Source of the DNA: Streptomyces sp. SID13031
GTDB taxonomy: Bacteria > Actinomycetota > Actinomycetes > Propionibacteriales > Kribbellaceae
Reading direction: 5' to 3'
NCBI RefSeq assembly: GCF_010548305.1
Contig: NZ_JAAGLV010000005.1
Location: 248,001 to 312,000, forward strand
Length of the DNA: 64,000 nt
The notes under the pieces were generated by a model, which was not told the DNA's origin, did no database searches, and was given only the letters and a program-made list of their open reading frames with translations. Made by a program: the position numbers and the translations under genes. Shown piece by piece: positions 33,914 to 43,143 of this stretch (the stretch's first letter is position 1; the number at the start of each line of letters is the position of its first letter).

Positions 33914-35892
33914 TTGAGAGTCAGGACGCCGTCACTGAACTCGATGGACAAAGTGCGGTCGCCAACACGGATCCCGCCGATCTTCAATCGCTGCCAGGGC
34001 AGCTCAGCTGCTGGAGTGATGTCGAGGGTGCCGCCGGGGACGTTCGGGGTAATGCCCAGGGCCGCGATCACGACGGCGATGGCCGAGGCCGCGGCCCAGG
34101 CTTGGGGGCGGCAGGAGAGTGGATATGGGGTTGGACTGCTCTCCTGGTCGCTGCCTTCGCCGCCGTACAGCTCAGGCAGCCGGTAGTCGAAGGCCTCGGC
34201 GGCGGCGATCAGACCTTGTACGTACGACGTCGCGGTGGTCGGGTGGCCGGCCGCGTACAGGCCTTGGATGGCCATGGCGGTGTCGTGCGGCCAGACGCTG
34301 CCCGTGTGATAGCCGAGCGGGTTGAAGTGGGTCATTGCCTTCGACAACGTTCTGAGGCCGAAGCCGCTGTCGAGATCGGCTGATGCCAGGACCTTGGCCA
34401 CCGCAGCTTCCTCCGACTCGTCCAGCAGTCCGGTGCCCAGCAGATGGCCCATGTTCGAGGCCGGGCCGGCGACAGGTCGCTTCGAACCGTCGAGGGCGAT
34501 CGCTGGATAGCCGTCGACCCAGAAGCTGGCACGGAAGCGCTCTCTGAGTCCGGCAGCCCATCCACGCCAGCTCTCGCCGCCCTCCAGCTCGAAGTCCTCC
34601 AGCAGCTCGGCGCCCGCGATTGCGGCGGCGTAGGCGTAGCCCTGGACCTCGCAGAGGGCGATCGGTGCGGCGGCGAGGGTGCCATCGGGCCATTGGACGG
34701 AGTCGCGGGAGTCTTTCCAGCCTTGGTTGGCCAGGCCGTGGCCGGACTCGTCGATGTACTCCAGCAAGCCATCGCCGTCAGGATCCGCGTAGTCACGGAT
34801 CCAGGTGAGCGCTCTCTGGAGGTTCGGGAGCAACGCCCGTACTTCGTCCGCCGGCATCCCCCAGCGCCAGGCCTTGTGCAGCGTGGTGATCCAGAGCTGG
34901 GTCGCGTCGTGCGTCCCGTAGTACGCCGCTGGGAGCACGAGGCCGCCACCGTGGTCAGCGACCTCGGAGCGCAACTCGTGCGGGATCTTGCCGGGTTGCT
35001 CGGCGGCTGCGAGGTCGACCCGGGTGCCTTGGTGGGCGGCCAGCGCCCGCAAGGTGCCGGCCGCGAGTTGGGGGTCGACGGGGATCAGCATGCCGGCGGA
35101 GATGAGTGAGTCCCGGCCGAAGAGGGTCAGGTACCACGGCGGGCCGGCGCCGAGATAGCGCTCTCCCCCGTCGGCCGACAACTGCAGGCCCGCGACATCG
35201 TCCAGCGATCGGCGGACCCAGCGGCTGACGCGTTGGTCGTCGCACTCGAGTTCGATGCCGTCGTACGCCGGTCTGGCGGCGGGCGGCTCGATGCTGAAGC
35301 CGCCGGCCGGTGGGAAGCTCGCGGTCAGCCTGAGCGTCACGGTTGTCTCCTGGCCGGGCTCGACCTTCAACCTCCAGCTCTGGTTGAGGTCTGGGGCCGG
35401 GTCGAAGGTGATGCTTGCCCGCAGCCCGGAGCCGTCCTCCCAGTGCAGACCGTCTGCGTCGGAGGTCGGCTCGACGGGTGGGAGGTCGGCGGCTGCTTCG
35501 CTGCGCACTGCCGCGGTACCGGCCAGGTCAGTGCCCAGGGCAACAATCAGCTCGCAGTCGACGGTGTCGTGAGAGCGGTTCACGAGGGTGATGCGCTCGG
35601 TGACGCCATCGCCGTCCACCTGCCGGGTGCGCCTCAGAGTCACCGTCGGGTCGTGGCCGTCATCGCCGAGACCCTCGAGCACAGCGCCGTACCGGGTGGT
35701 GCCCCCGGCGGGCTCGTCGACCTGCACAGCCTTGGGCGGCCGGCCGTCGACGGACACCTCCAGCCGGGACAGGATCCGGCGGTCGCGCGCATAGACACCC
35801 TCCGCGCCGGTACCGGTCAGTTGCCCCGATCGCGGCGACAACACCACCCAGGGAGCAGCGAGTGTGGTGACGAGATCGTGAAGGTCAGGCAT
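33910..35892 (-). CDS. Glycogen debranching-type amylo-alpha-1,6-glucosidase
   Basis: A 660-aa cytoplasmic glycoside hydrolase. The N-terminal domain (residues about 15-220; GVYARDRRILSRLEVSVDG) matches the debranching-enzyme N-terminal domain. The C-terminal (alpha/alpha)6 domain shows PWYLTLFGRDSLISAGML, GQGW-like LANQGWKDSRDSVQWPDG, and GYHTGSVWPHDTAMAIQGL. These are typical of MGH1/GH63-like debranching proteins in actinomycetes. The natural substrate (glycogen or another oligosaccharide) is not clear. The start ATG has no strong ribosome binding site. The gene is divergent from the DUF456 gene with only 42 bp between. Confidence 0.85.
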   Translation of the reverse strand: MPDLHDLVTTLAAPWVVLSPRSGQLTGTGAEGVYARDRRILSRLEVSVDGRPPKAVQVDEPAGGTTRYGAVLEGLGDDGHDPTVTLRRTRQVDGDGVTERITLVNRSHDTVDCELIVALGTDLAGTAAVRSEAAADLPPVEPTSDADGLHWEDGSGLRASITFDPAPDLNQSWRLKVEPGQETTVTLRLTASFPPAGGFSIEPPAARPAYDGIELECDDQRVSRWVRRSLDDVAGLQLSADGGERYLGAGPPWYLTLFGRDSLISAGMLIPVDPQLAAGTLRALAAHQGTRVDLAAAEQPGKIPHELRSEVADHGGGLVLPAAYYGTHDATQLWITTLHKAWRWGMPADEVRALLPNLQRALTWIRDYADPDGDGLLEYIDESGHGLANQGWKDSRDSVQWPDGTLAAAPIALCEVQGYAYAAAIAGAELLEDFELEGGESWRGWAAGLRERFRASFWVDGYPAIALDGSKRPVAGPASNMGHLLGTGLLDESEEAAVAKVLASADLDSGFGLRTLSKAMTHFNPLGYHTGSVWPHDTAMAIQGLYAAGHPTTATSYVQGLIAAAEAFDYRLPELYGGEGSDQESSPTPYPLSCRPQAWAAASAIAVVIAALGITPNVPGGTLDITPAAELPWQRLKIGGIRVGDRTLSIEFSDGVLTLN

Positions 35893-35934
35893 AGGTCCAC
35901 ACTAAGACCGCCGAATTGCGGCAGAGTGTGACCC

Positions 35935-36420
35935 GTGAACAGCGTCGCGACGGTCCTGGTCGGTGTGGTGATCTTCGTCGGCATTCTCGGCATCGTCATC
36001 CCGGTGCTGCCCGGCGCCATCCTCAGCCTGGCCGCGATCCTGGTCTGGGCGCTGGAGGAGCAGAGCGCGACGGGCTGGATCGTGCTGTCAGCGGCCGTCG
36101 TGCTGATCGGGGCCAGCCAGGTGGTCAAGTACATCGTGCCGGAGCGGCGGCTACGCGAGTCCGGCGTACCGCGAAGATCGATGTTCTTCGGCGTCGTGCT
36201 CGGCATCGTCGGGTTCTTCGTGATCCCGGTGGTCGGCATGTTCGTGGGCTTCCCGCTCGGCGTCTACCTGTCCGAGCGGCAGCGCCTCGGCCGGCACGAC
36301 CAGGCCTGGACCTCGACCAAACACGCCCTGCGCGCGACCGGCCTGTCGATCCTGATCGAGCTCATCGGTACGGCCCTGGCCGCCGCGGTCTGGCTCGTCG
36401 CCGTGCTCTTCCTGGTCTGA
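35935..36420 (+). CDS. DUF456 domain membrane protein
   Basis: A 161-aa membrane protein with about four hydrophobic helices. These include FVGILGIVIPVLPGAILSLAA at the N-terminus, the FFGVVLGIVGFFVIPVVGMFVGFPLGVYLSER glycine-rich hairpin and a C-terminal helix. That pattern defines DUF456, whose function is unknown. It starts with GTG. Confidence 0.85.
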   Translation: MNSVATVLVGVVIFVGILGIVIPVLPGAILSLAAILVWALEEQSATGWIVLSAAVVLIGASQVVKYIVPERRLRESGVPRRSMFFGVVLGIVGFFVIPVVGMFVGFPLGVYLSERQRLGRHDQAWTSTKHALRATGLSILIELIGTALAAAVWLVAVLFLV

Positions 36421-36529
36421 ACCCCAGCAGTCCGGCGCGATCTCGGTCAGCCTGGCGTCCGGGTTGACAGGGTTTTGCCAGGCGCGGCGGAGGCTCGTCT
36501 CAGGTCTGGCGCGGATCGTGGGATGACCA

Positions 36530-36552
36530 GTACCAGGTGACCAGCCTGGTAC
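36530..36552. promoter_or_regulatory. Inverted repeat upstream of the secreted protein gene
   Basis: GTACCAGG (36530-36537) and CCTGGTAC (36545-36552) are perfect 8-bp inverted arms separated by 7 nt, 23 bases before the start of the next gene. A TTGACA hexamer at 36464-36469 is a possible -35 but no matching -10 is visible. It could be the binding site of the response regulator encoded downstream. Confidence 0.35.
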
Positions 36553-36575
36553 GCAGTACCGGGAGGCAGTACAGC

Positions 36576-37124
36576 ATGGCGTCGAAGCAGAAGCTCACCG
36601 ACAAACGCTGGCGGCTGGTCGGGACCGTGGCAGCGGTCGTCGTCACCACTGGGGCCGGCGGAGTCGCCTGGGCGACCACCAACGCCGATCCGACCCCGAG
36701 TCCGTCCGCCTCGCCGTCGGCGCCCAACTCCGCCGACCCAGCCAAGCCCGAGGGACCTGGTGGCCCTGGTGGTCCCGGCCGGCATGGCGAGTTCGGGCCG
36801 GGTCGATCGCTCCACGGCGAGTTCACCGTCGAGAAGGAAGGCGGCGGGTACCAGACCGTCGCGACCCAGAACGGCGACGTGACCGCGGTCAGCAAGGACG
36901 CGATCACGGTGAAGAGCGCGGACGGCTACAGCAAGGAGTACGTGGTCACCGCCGACACCCTCGTCAACGCCACCCGTGACGGGATCGCCAGCATCAAGGT
37001 CGGCAACAAGGTGACCGTTTCGGCGGTCGTCGCCGACGGCAAGTCGACCGCGACCAGCGTCAGCGACGGAACCCAGCGCGACGCGGCGCAGAAGAAGTGG
37101 GGGTTCCGGGGCGGACCCCGCTGA
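36576..37124 (+). CDS. Membrane-anchored or secreted DUF5666-like protein
   Basis: A 182-aa exported protein with an N-terminal hydrophobic helix (VGTVAAVVVTTGAGGVAWA). A Pro/Ser/Gly-rich low-complexity linker follows (residues about 35-85), then a small beta domain (GDVTAVSKDAITVKSADGYSKEYVV, VGNKVTVSAVVADGKSTATSV) resembling DUF5666. ATG 36576 has GGAGG 9 nt upstream. It lies 84 bp before a two-component system and may be its target or an accessory envelope protein. Function unknown. Confidence 0.75.
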   Translation: MASKQKLTDKRWRLVGTVAAVVVTTGAGGVAWATTNADPTPSPSASPSAPNSADPAKPEGPGGPGGPGRHGEFGPGRSLHGEFTVEKEGGGYQTVATQNGDVTAVSKDAITVKSADGYSKEYVVTADTLVNATRDGIASIKVGNKVTVSAVVADGKSTATSVSDGTQRDAAQKKWGFRGGPR

Positions 37125-37208
37125 TCGAGCCTGCTCCAGGCGGACACTCACAGCCGATTGCCAGGAACCTCCCAGGGATCACACACGTGTTGGCGTAAGA
37201 CTGGGAGC

Positions 37209-37910
37209 ATGAGCCCGCACTTACTGGTGGTCGACGACGAGCCCAACATCGTCGAGCTGCTGTCCGCGAGCCTGCGCTTCGCCGGGTACGAAGTGACCAC
37301 GGCGACGCACGGGGCCGAGGCGTTGCGCAAGGCACGCGAGGTCGAACCCGACCTCGTGGTGCTGGACGTGATGATGCCCGGCCTGGACGGTTTCGAGGTG
37401 GTCCGCCGGCTGCGCGGTGAGGACCGGCACGTACCGGTGCTGTTCCTCACCGCCCGCGACGCCGTCGAGGACAAGGTCCTCGGCCTGCACACCGGCGGCG
37501 ACGACTATGTGACCAAGCCGTTCAGCCTGGACGAGCTGGTCGCCCGGGTACGCGCTCTCCTGCGCCGCTCGGGGCATCGCGAGCAGACGGCGACAGAGCC
37601 CGCGATACTTCGGTATGCGGACCTGGAGCTGAACGAGGACAGCTACGAGGTGTTCAAGGCCGGCGAGGCGGTGCAACTCTCACTGACCGAGTTCAAGCTG
37701 CTGCGCTGTCTGCTGGAGAACGCAGAGCGGGTGATGTCGAAGGGGCAGATCCTGTCGGCCGTCTGGAACTACGACTTCGCGGGCGACGCCGGCGTGGTCG
37801 AGTCGTACATGTCGTACCTGCGCCGCAAGGTCGACACCGGCGACCAGAAACTCCTCCACACAGTCAGAGGCGTCGGCTACGTCCTCCGCACCCCCCGAGG
37901 CCCCAACTAA
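37209..37910 (+). CDS. OmpR/PhoB-family response regulator
   Basis: A 233-aa regulator with a receiver domain (acidic pair in VVDDEPNIV, phospho-acceptor D53 in VVLDVMMPG, Lys in DDYVTKPFSLDEL) and a C-terminal winged-helix DNA-binding domain (LSLTEFKLLRCLLENAERVMSKGQIL, SYMSYLRRKVD). ATG 37209 was chosen by family alignment. A GGGAG sits just before it. The stop overlaps the kinase ATG by one base (TAATG). It resembles the MprA/TcrA-like actinobacterial group. Confidence 0.92.
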   Translation: MSPHLLVVDDEPNIVELLSASLRFAGYEVTTATHGAEALRKAREVEPDLVVLDVMMPGLDGFEVVRRLRGEDRHVPVLFLTARDAVEDKVLGLHTGGDDYVTKPFSLDELVARVRALLRRSGHREQTATEPAILRYADLELNEDSYEVFKAGEAVQLSLTEFKLLRCLLENAERVMSKGQILSAVWNYDFAGDAGVVESYMSYLRRKVDTGDQKLLHTVRGVGYVLRTPRGPN

Positions 37911-39409
37911 TGCAGGGCCACCGCCGTATCACCGACCGCTATCCACTGCGGATCACCATCGTTCTGATGCTGCTGGCGCTGGTGACGGCGGCGCTGCTGG
38001 CCTCTGGTCTGGTCGCGACGACCATCATGCGGGGCTACATGATCGATCGAGTGGACGGCCAACTGCAGGACGCGGCGAAGCAGCTGACCATCCCGCGCGA
38101 CAACTGGCCGGATTCACAGCCACCCGACGCCGGCCGGGGCGGCGGTCCGAAGCTCCCGAGCGTCTTCATCGTCCAGCGCTTCGACACGGCCGGGAATCGC
38201 ACCGAGGGGCCGTTCAGGCAGCCACTCGACCAGTCCGCAGCGCAGCCCAAGTTACCGTCGCTGACGCTTGTGCAGGTGGTCGGGATGGGCACCAAGGTGT
38301 TCAGTGTGCCGGCGGCCACAGGCGATGAGACCTTCCGGGTAGTCGCAGCTCCATTGCCCAACGGGGCCGGCTACCTGATGGTTGCCCAGAGTCTCGGAGA
38401 CATGAGCCAGACCCTGCAGAAGCTGATCGGCATCCAGGTGGCCGCCGGCGTCATCCTGCTAATCCTGCTCGCTGGGGTTGGGACGTACGTAGTACGGCGG
38501 AGTTTGCGCGGGCTGGAGGATGTCGAGCACACCGCGGTGGCCATTGCTGGTGGGGATTTGAGTCGGCGGGTCCCGCAGCGGGATCCGCGGACGGAGGTCG
38601 GGCGGTTGTCGCTGGCACTGAACCAGATGCTCGGGCAGATCGAAGGGGCGTTTGCGCAGCGGACTGCGTCTGAGTTTGCGGCCCGCAGGTCAGAGGACGC
38701 GGCCAAGCGGTCCGAGGAGAATGCGCGCCAGTCGGAGGACCGGATGCGGCGGTTCATCGCCGACGCGAGTCATGAGCTGCGGACGCCGTTGACCTCCATC
38801 CGCGGGTTCGCCGAGCTGACCCGGCAGAAGGGTGCGGCGGCCGATCCGGCCACGATGAAGCGGATCGAGGACGAGGCCAAGCGGATGGGACTGCTCGTCG
38901 ACGACCTGCTGCTGCTCGCGCGCCTCGACCAGCAGCGACCGCTGCAGCACCAGCCAGTCGATCTCCTGACGCTCGCGGGCGACTCGGTTCACGACGTACA
39001 GGCGGTTCAGCCTGGCCGCGAGATGAAGCTGCAGATCCTGCCGGACTCCGGAGCGCCCGTCGTCAGCGGCGACGAGGCGCGCCTGCGGCAGGTGCTCGGC
39101 AACCTCGTCAGCAACGCGCTCCACCACACGCCGGTCGACGCACCGATCACGATCTCGGTCGGCACCCGCGACGGCGAGGCGATCGTCGAGATCGCCGACA
39201 CCGGCCCCGGGCTGAGCAAGGAGCAGAAGGTCAAGGTCTTCGAACGCTTCTACCGAGCCGACTCCGCCCGGACCCGCGCCACCGGCGGCTCCGGCCTGGG
39301 CCTGTCCATCGTCGCCGCCCTGGTGGCAGCGCACGGCGGCAAGGTCACCGTCACCGACACCACACCGCACGGCGCAACCTTCACCGTGCATCTGCCCGTA
39401 GCGGTCTAA
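37910..39409 (+). CDS. Sensor histidine kinase (HAMP, HisKA)
   Basis: A 499-aa membrane kinase with TM1 at about residues 15-40, an extracytoplasmic sensor of about 125 residues, and TM2 near 172-195 (LIGIQVAAGVILLILLAGVG). A HAMP segment and a coiled-coil rich in EDAAKRSEENARQSED follow. HisKA has the phospho-acceptor His288 in DASHELRTPLTS. HATPase has NALHHT and DTGPGL. It is the partner of the regulator encoded immediately upstream. The stimulus is unknown. The 3' end overlaps the end of convergent ppk2 by 4 bases. Confidence 0.92.
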   Translation: MQGHRRITDRYPLRITIVLMLLALVTAALLASGLVATTIMRGYMIDRVDGQLQDAAKQLTIPRDNWPDSQPPDAGRGGGPKLPSVFIVQRFDTAGNRTEGPFRQPLDQSAAQPKLPSLTLVQVVGMGTKVFSVPAATGDETFRVVAAPLPNGAGYLMVAQSLGDMSQTLQKLIGIQVAAGVILLILLAGVGTYVVRRSLRGLEDVEHTAVAIAGGDLSRRVPQRDPRTEVGRLSLALNQMLGQIEGAFAQRTASEFAARRSEDAAKRSEENARQSEDRMRRFIADASHELRTPLTSIRGFAELTRQKGAAADPATMKRIEDEAKRMGLLVDDLLLLARLDQQRPLQHQPVDLLTLAGDSVHDVQAVQPGREMKLQILPDSGAPVVSGDEARLRQVLGNLVSNALHHTPVDAPITISVGTRDGEAIVEIADTGPGLSKEQKVKVFERFYRADSARTRATGGSGLGLSIVAALVAAHGGKVTVTDTTPHGATFTVHLPVAV

Positions 39410-40314
39410 AGCACTGGGAACTGCCGGTTGGTCGACTCGCCTTGCTCGAAGACCTGGGCCGCCGGGCCGAGGATCTTGGAGTCGGCCTGGGCCACCAGTT
39501 CGTGGTCCTTGTTGTCGTACTCGAACAGGCTCAGGACGTGCCGCATCGCTTCGAGGCGGGCGCGCTTCTTGTCGTTGCTCTTGACCACGGTCCAGGGGGC
39601 GTGCGGCGTGTCGGTGTAGTGGAACATCGCCTCCTTCGCCTCGGTGTAGTCCTTCCACTTGTCGAGCGACGCCAGGTCGGTGGGCGACAGCTTCCACTGC
39701 CGGACCGGGTCGATCTGGCGGATCATGAAGCGGGTCTGCTGCTCGGCCTGCGACACCGAGAACCACAGCTTCACCAGGTGGGTGTCCGAGCGCACGAGCA
39801 TCCGCTCGAACTCCGGCGCCTGCCGCATGAACTCCTCGTACTGCGCGTCGCTGCAGAACCCCATCACGCGCTCGACACACGCGCGGTTGTACCAGGACCG
39901 GTCGAACAGCACCAGTTCGCCGGCGGCCGGCAGGTGCGCGACGTACCGCTGGAAGTACCACTGGGTCTGCTCGCGGTCGGTCGGCTTCTCCAGTGCGACG
40001 ATCCGGGCGCCGCGCGGGTTCAGGTGCTCCATGAACCGCTTGATCGTGCCGCCCTTGCCCGCCGCGTCCCGGCCCTCGAACACGATCACGAGCTTCTGCT
40101 TGGAGCGCTTCACCCAGTACTGGAGCTTGAGCAACTCGATCTGCAGCAGCCGCTTGTCCCGGTCGTAGACCTCGCGCGCGAGGCGTTCGCCGTACGGGTA
40201 GCCCTCGCGCCAGGTGTCGACCGCCGAACCGTCGGCGCGCAGCAGGACCGGATCGTCGTCCTCTTCGTCGAGAACGCGGAAGCCGAGCTCGTGGACCAGA
40301 TCAGGGGTGCTCAT
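39406..40314 (-). CDS. ppk2: Polyphosphate kinase 2
   Basis: A 302-aa PPK2-family enzyme that transfers phosphate between polyphosphate and nucleotides. Visible motifs are Walker A EGRDAAGKGGTIKRFMEHLNPRG (conserved GRDAAGKGG), PTDREQTQWYFQRYVAHLP, Walker B LFDRSWYNRACVERVMGF, and the lid region SQAEQQTRFMIRQIDPVRQWKLSP. This is the class I PPK2 pattern (mainly ADP/GDP phosphorylation). I chose ATG 40314, because the longer version from 40368 adds a non-conserved leader. No strong ribosome binding site is seen. Confidence 0.9.
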   Translation of the reverse strand: MSTPDLVHELGFRVLDEEDDDPVLLRADGSAVDTWREGYPYGERLAREVYDRDKRLLQIELLKLQYWVKRSKQKLVIVFEGRDAAGKGGTIKRFMEHLNPRGARIVALEKPTDREQTQWYFQRYVAHLPAAGELVLFDRSWYNRACVERVMGFCSDAQYEEFMRQAPEFERMLVRSDTHLVKLWFSVSQAEQQTRFMIRQIDPVRQWKLSPTDLASLDKWKDYTEAKEAMFHYTDTPHAPWTVVKSNDKKRARLEAMRHVLSLFEYDNKDHELVAQADSKILGPAAQVFEQGESTNRQFPVL

Positions 40315-40401
40315 AGCGACCAAGATTCGCTGGACCAGGCTGGTCGATGGTGAACATGGACTGTCCACGCGATGAACACCTTCCGGGGCAGCGATCCGCG
40401 A

Positions 40402-41046
40402 TCAGGCGGTGAGCCTGCGCGCCTTGACCGTGCAGTCGCGGCGCTTCAGCAGCTTGCCGTCGACGACCTGTTCGCGCCCGTGATCGCGGCTGACCAGGAT
40501 CTCCCAGCGGCCGTCGTCCAGCTCCAGATCGGTGATCACCTCGGCCGGTGTCGGGAAGTGGATCTCCGGGTGATCAGCGTGCTGCCCGTGCTTGGCCGCA
40601 TCGGGCCAATCAAGGTGCCCCTCGATCAGCAGGACGCCACCGGGCGCCACCGCCTCGGCGGCAGAGCGCAGGATCGCCTCGCGGGGCAGGACGACCGTCG
40701 AGTGCAGGAACTGCGCCGACACCAGGTCGAAGGTCCCGTGAGGAAAGGTCTTGCCGAGCTCGTGCCGTTGCCAGTCGATCTGCTGCGCCACCTCGGCCTC
40801 CTCCGCATGCTTCGCGGCGCGCTCGAGGGCGACCGAGGAGACGTCGACGCCGGTGACCTGCCAGCCCTTCTCGGCCAGCCAGATCGCGTCGGCGCCTTCA
40901 CCGCACCCGAGGTCGAGTGCGCTGCCCGGCTTCAGGTCGGTGACCTGGTTGACCAGCTCCACATTGGGTTTCCCGCTCCAGATCCGCGAGCTCTCGCGGT
41001 AGCGGTCGTTCCAGTACTCAACGGCGGTTCGGTTGTCGGCAGTCAT
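40402..41046 (-). CDS. Class I SAM-dependent methyltransferase
   Basis: A 214-aa methyltransferase of the Methyltransf_25/TehB-like type. Motif I is SALDLGCGEGADAIWLAEKG, motif II region VTGVDVSSVALERAA, and post-motif FDLVSAQFLHS followed by APGGVLLIEGH. The substrate is unknown. ATG start with GGATG in the upstream region. It lies downstream of an unknown gene and 87 bp upstream of ppk2 on the same strand. Confidence 0.88.
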   Translation of the reverse strand: MTADNRTAVEYWNDRYRESSRIWSGKPNVELVNQVTDLKPGSALDLGCGEGADAIWLAEKGWQVTGVDVSSVALERAAKHAEEAEVAQQIDWQRHELGKTFPHGTFDLVSAQFLHSTVVLPREAILRSAAEAVAPGGVLLIEGHLDWPDAAKHGQHADHPEIHFPTPAEVITDLELDDGRWEILVSRDHGREQVVDGKLLKRRDCTVKARRLTA

Positions 41047-41103
41047 GGGACAAGCATCCGCAGTACGACCGGATCCGACAAACTTTGTTGCTGGTCCGGC
41101 AAC

Positions 41104-42054
41104 TCACCGCAGGAAGTGCCGCCGGGCGTTCTCGATGACCGAGTCGAGTGCGGCACGATCACCGGGCTGCTCGGCGAGGTCGGCGTTCAGCAGCCGCTGC
41201 AGCAGTTCGTTGATCCGGGGAGTCCTGATCCGCAGCGGGATGCTGAAGCTCAGCTCATCGATCGTTGTCCCGGGCAATGGCGGCTCCGGCGGGTACTCGG
41301 CGTACCGGTCGAGCAGTGCCCGGAGGTCGTCGAGCGATCGGACCATCTCCGTCTTCACCAGGTACTGCGCATGTTCGGTCGGGATCCCGGGCTGGGGTGC
41401 GCCGATCGCGTCGAACCAGCGCCAGCCCAGCCCGGACAACTCCTCCACCACCAGCCACTCCTCGACCGCCGGCGCCGCGTCGAGCCCGATCCGCAACAGG
41501 TAGCCGTAGACCGTGTTCAGCACGGCTCCGTGGACCTGCGGGCCGATCGTGACCAGCTGGTAGGCGAACTCCAGCGGATCCGCCGCGTCGAACCAGCGCT
41601 GCACCGCCGACGCCTGATCGACCAGGCACAGTTTCGACGCGGCAGTCACGAACGCGACTACGTCTTCCTGCCGCAGGTCCAGCCACCACTCCCCCGGCTC
41701 GAGCAACCAGTACTGCGGATCGGCCCACCGCCCGCGCGTGAACAGTCCGCGCACTCCGAGCGGCGTCAGCGACAACCGGCCCTCCTCGACCTTCACCGCT
41801 CCCAACCGTTGCAGGGCCGCAGTACCGGGGCTGTCCGGGGTCGTGCCGTCCCTGAAGGCCGTCAGGAGGGTCTCGATCAACTCCGGCGACTCGGTGAGCA
41901 GCGCCCGGCAAGTCTCCAGCCACGCTGCCAGCGCCTGCTCCGCAGGCACCACACCGAGCAGTTCCGAGTTCTCCGCGTCGGTGTCGAGCTTGCTCGGCAT
42001 CTGTGTGACCGGCACCGGCGATCCAGGCAACGGCTCCAACGGCAGCTCCTCCAC
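41104..42054 (-). CDS. Uncharacterised protein, 316 aa
   Basis: I do not recognise this protein. It is soluble and rich in Leu, Ala, Glu and Trp, with no signal peptide or obvious catalytic motif. Segments such as WLLEPGEWWLDLRQEDVVAFVTAASK and EEWLVVEELSGLGWRWFDAIG suggest helical folding. It may belong to an actinobacterial family of its own. The annotated GTG 42054 lies directly before a GGAGGAG sequence, so TTG six nucleotides after that motif (codon 6) is a plausible alternative start. Located between the YidC-like gene and the methyltransferase gene, with 55 bp to the former. Confidence 0.6.
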   Translation of the reverse strand: MEELPLEPLPGSPVPVTQMPSKLDTDAENSELLGVVPAEQALAAWLETCRALLTESPELIETLLTAFRDGTTPDSPGTAALQRLGAVKVEEGRLSLTPLGVRGLFTRGRWADPQYWLLEPGEWWLDLRQEDVVAFVTAASKLCLVDQASAVQRWFDAADPLEFAYQLVTIGPQVHGAVLNTVYGYLLRIGLDAAPAVEEWLVVEELSGLGWRWFDAIGAPQPGIPTEHAQYLVKTEMVRSLDDLRALLDRYAEYPPEPPLPGTTIDELSFSIPLRIRTPRINELLQRLLNADLAEQPGDRAALDSVIENARRHFLR

Positions 42055-42109
42055 AGCAGCAACCTACAGGCGGGAAGCGGCTCAGCCGAGGAGTTCAGCC
42101 AGGAGGCGA

Positions 42110-42787
42110 CTAGCGCTGCAGGAAGGTTCGTTCGAGCAGCGTCCAGGCCGTCGTTGTCAGGAGGTACAGGCCCGCCGCCATCGGGATGAAGGCGGCGGTG
42201 GCGAGGGTGCCGTAGGGCAGGAAGCGGGCGATTCTGCGAGCCATCGGCGAAGCGGTCTCATCCAGTAGACGCAGCTGCCGGCGGGACGAGAAGAACGCGA
42301 CGACGGCGAGCAGCAGCGCCAGTCCCAGGTACGCCGGGGTGGTCGCGAACATCGGCCAGTGGACCCCGAGCGGGGCGCCGAAGATGGTTCCCGCGAGCAA
42401 CTGGTTCGACTGGCCGGCCACGACGGCGGTGCTGAACAGTGTGTACATCACCCAGAAGAACGGGAGCTGCGCGAACATCGGCAGGCAGCCGGCGAACAGG
42501 GTGCTCCCGGACTCCGACTGGAGCTTGGCCACCTCACGCTGGACCCGCTCGGGATCCTTGGCGTGCCGCTCGCTGATCTTGCGGATCTCCGGCATCAGCA
42601 CCGCCCGCGACTTCTCACCCCGGATCGCGGCGAGGCTGAGCGGGAGCAGCAGCAGACGGACGGCGAGCGTACAGAGAACGATCGCCACGGCAGCGGCGTA
42701 CAGGCCGGTGACGGGTTCGATCGTCGTGGCGATTCCGTTGACGAGGTGGTAGGCGGCGTTGATGGGCGCGTCGAGAAATGCAGGCAT
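42110..42787 (-). CDS. YidC/Oxa1-family membrane insertase paralogue
   Basis: A 225-aa membrane protein with the 60KD_IMP fold. It shows an N-terminal helix (GLYAAAVAIVLCTLAVRLLLLPLSL), the basic cytoplasmic hairpin EIRKISERHAKDPERVQREVAKLQSESG, then LFAGCLPMFAQLPFFWVMYTLF and two further helices. It is shorter than housekeeping YidC (usually near the origin with rnpA/jag) and lacks its C-terminal extension, so it is a second copy. ATG 42787 with GTGGAG upstream. Follows the small DUF6412-like gene in one operon. Confidence 0.87.
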   Translation of the reverse strand: MPAFLDAPINAAYHLVNGIATTIEPVTGLYAAAVAIVLCTLAVRLLLLPLSLAAIRGEKSRAVLMPEIRKISERHAKDPERVQREVAKLQSESGSTLFAGCLPMFAQLPFFWVMYTLFSTAVVAGQSNQLLAGTIFGAPLGVHWPMFATTPAYLGLALLLAVVAFFSSRRQLRLLDETASPMARRIARFLPYGTLATAAFIPMAAGLYLLTTTAWTLLERTFLQR

Positions 42788-42853
42788 GGCGAAACTCCAC
42801 GAGTCAGAAAGGGGGCTCTGCCGAAACAGAGACGGAGGCAGCGAGAGAACTCG

Positions 42854-43123
42854 CTACCTTCCCGGTGCTCGTGGGCGCGGTCGCCCGGCCGCGTCAGGAT
42901 CGCGGAGCAGTAGATAGGCCGTCCGGCGGGAGTTGGCGCGGGTGGCACTGACCCGCGCGGGCAGCGGCGACGAGAGCGGGCGCTGCGCCGCAGTACGGGA
43001 GAGCTGGACGACGGCAAGCAAAACGGCCGCCGCCGTGAACACGGCGACGGCCAGTAAGCCGGAGTCGGGACCGAGGGCAGGCATCGCCAGCATCCAGATG
43101 CCGGCGAGTGCCCTCTCGATCAT
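42854..43123 (-). CDS. Small DUF6412-like membrane protein
   Basis: An 89-aa protein with one or two hydrophobic helices (IWMLAMPALGP, LLAVAVFTAAAVLLAVVQLS). The basic tail ends in YLLLRDPDAAGRPRPRAPGR. That tail is a hallmark of small actinobacterial proteins encoded beside YidC paralogues (DUF6412, named from memory). It probably partners the insertase. It begins 20 bp after the sigA stop, so it may be read from the sigA transcript. Confidence 0.7.
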   Translation of the reverse strand: MIERALAGIWMLAMPALGPDSGLLAVAVFTAAAVLLAVVQLSRTAAQRPLSSPLPARVSATRANSRRTAYLLLRDPDAAGRPRPRAPGR

Positions 43124-43143
43124 GCCTCCACTATGACACCGGA

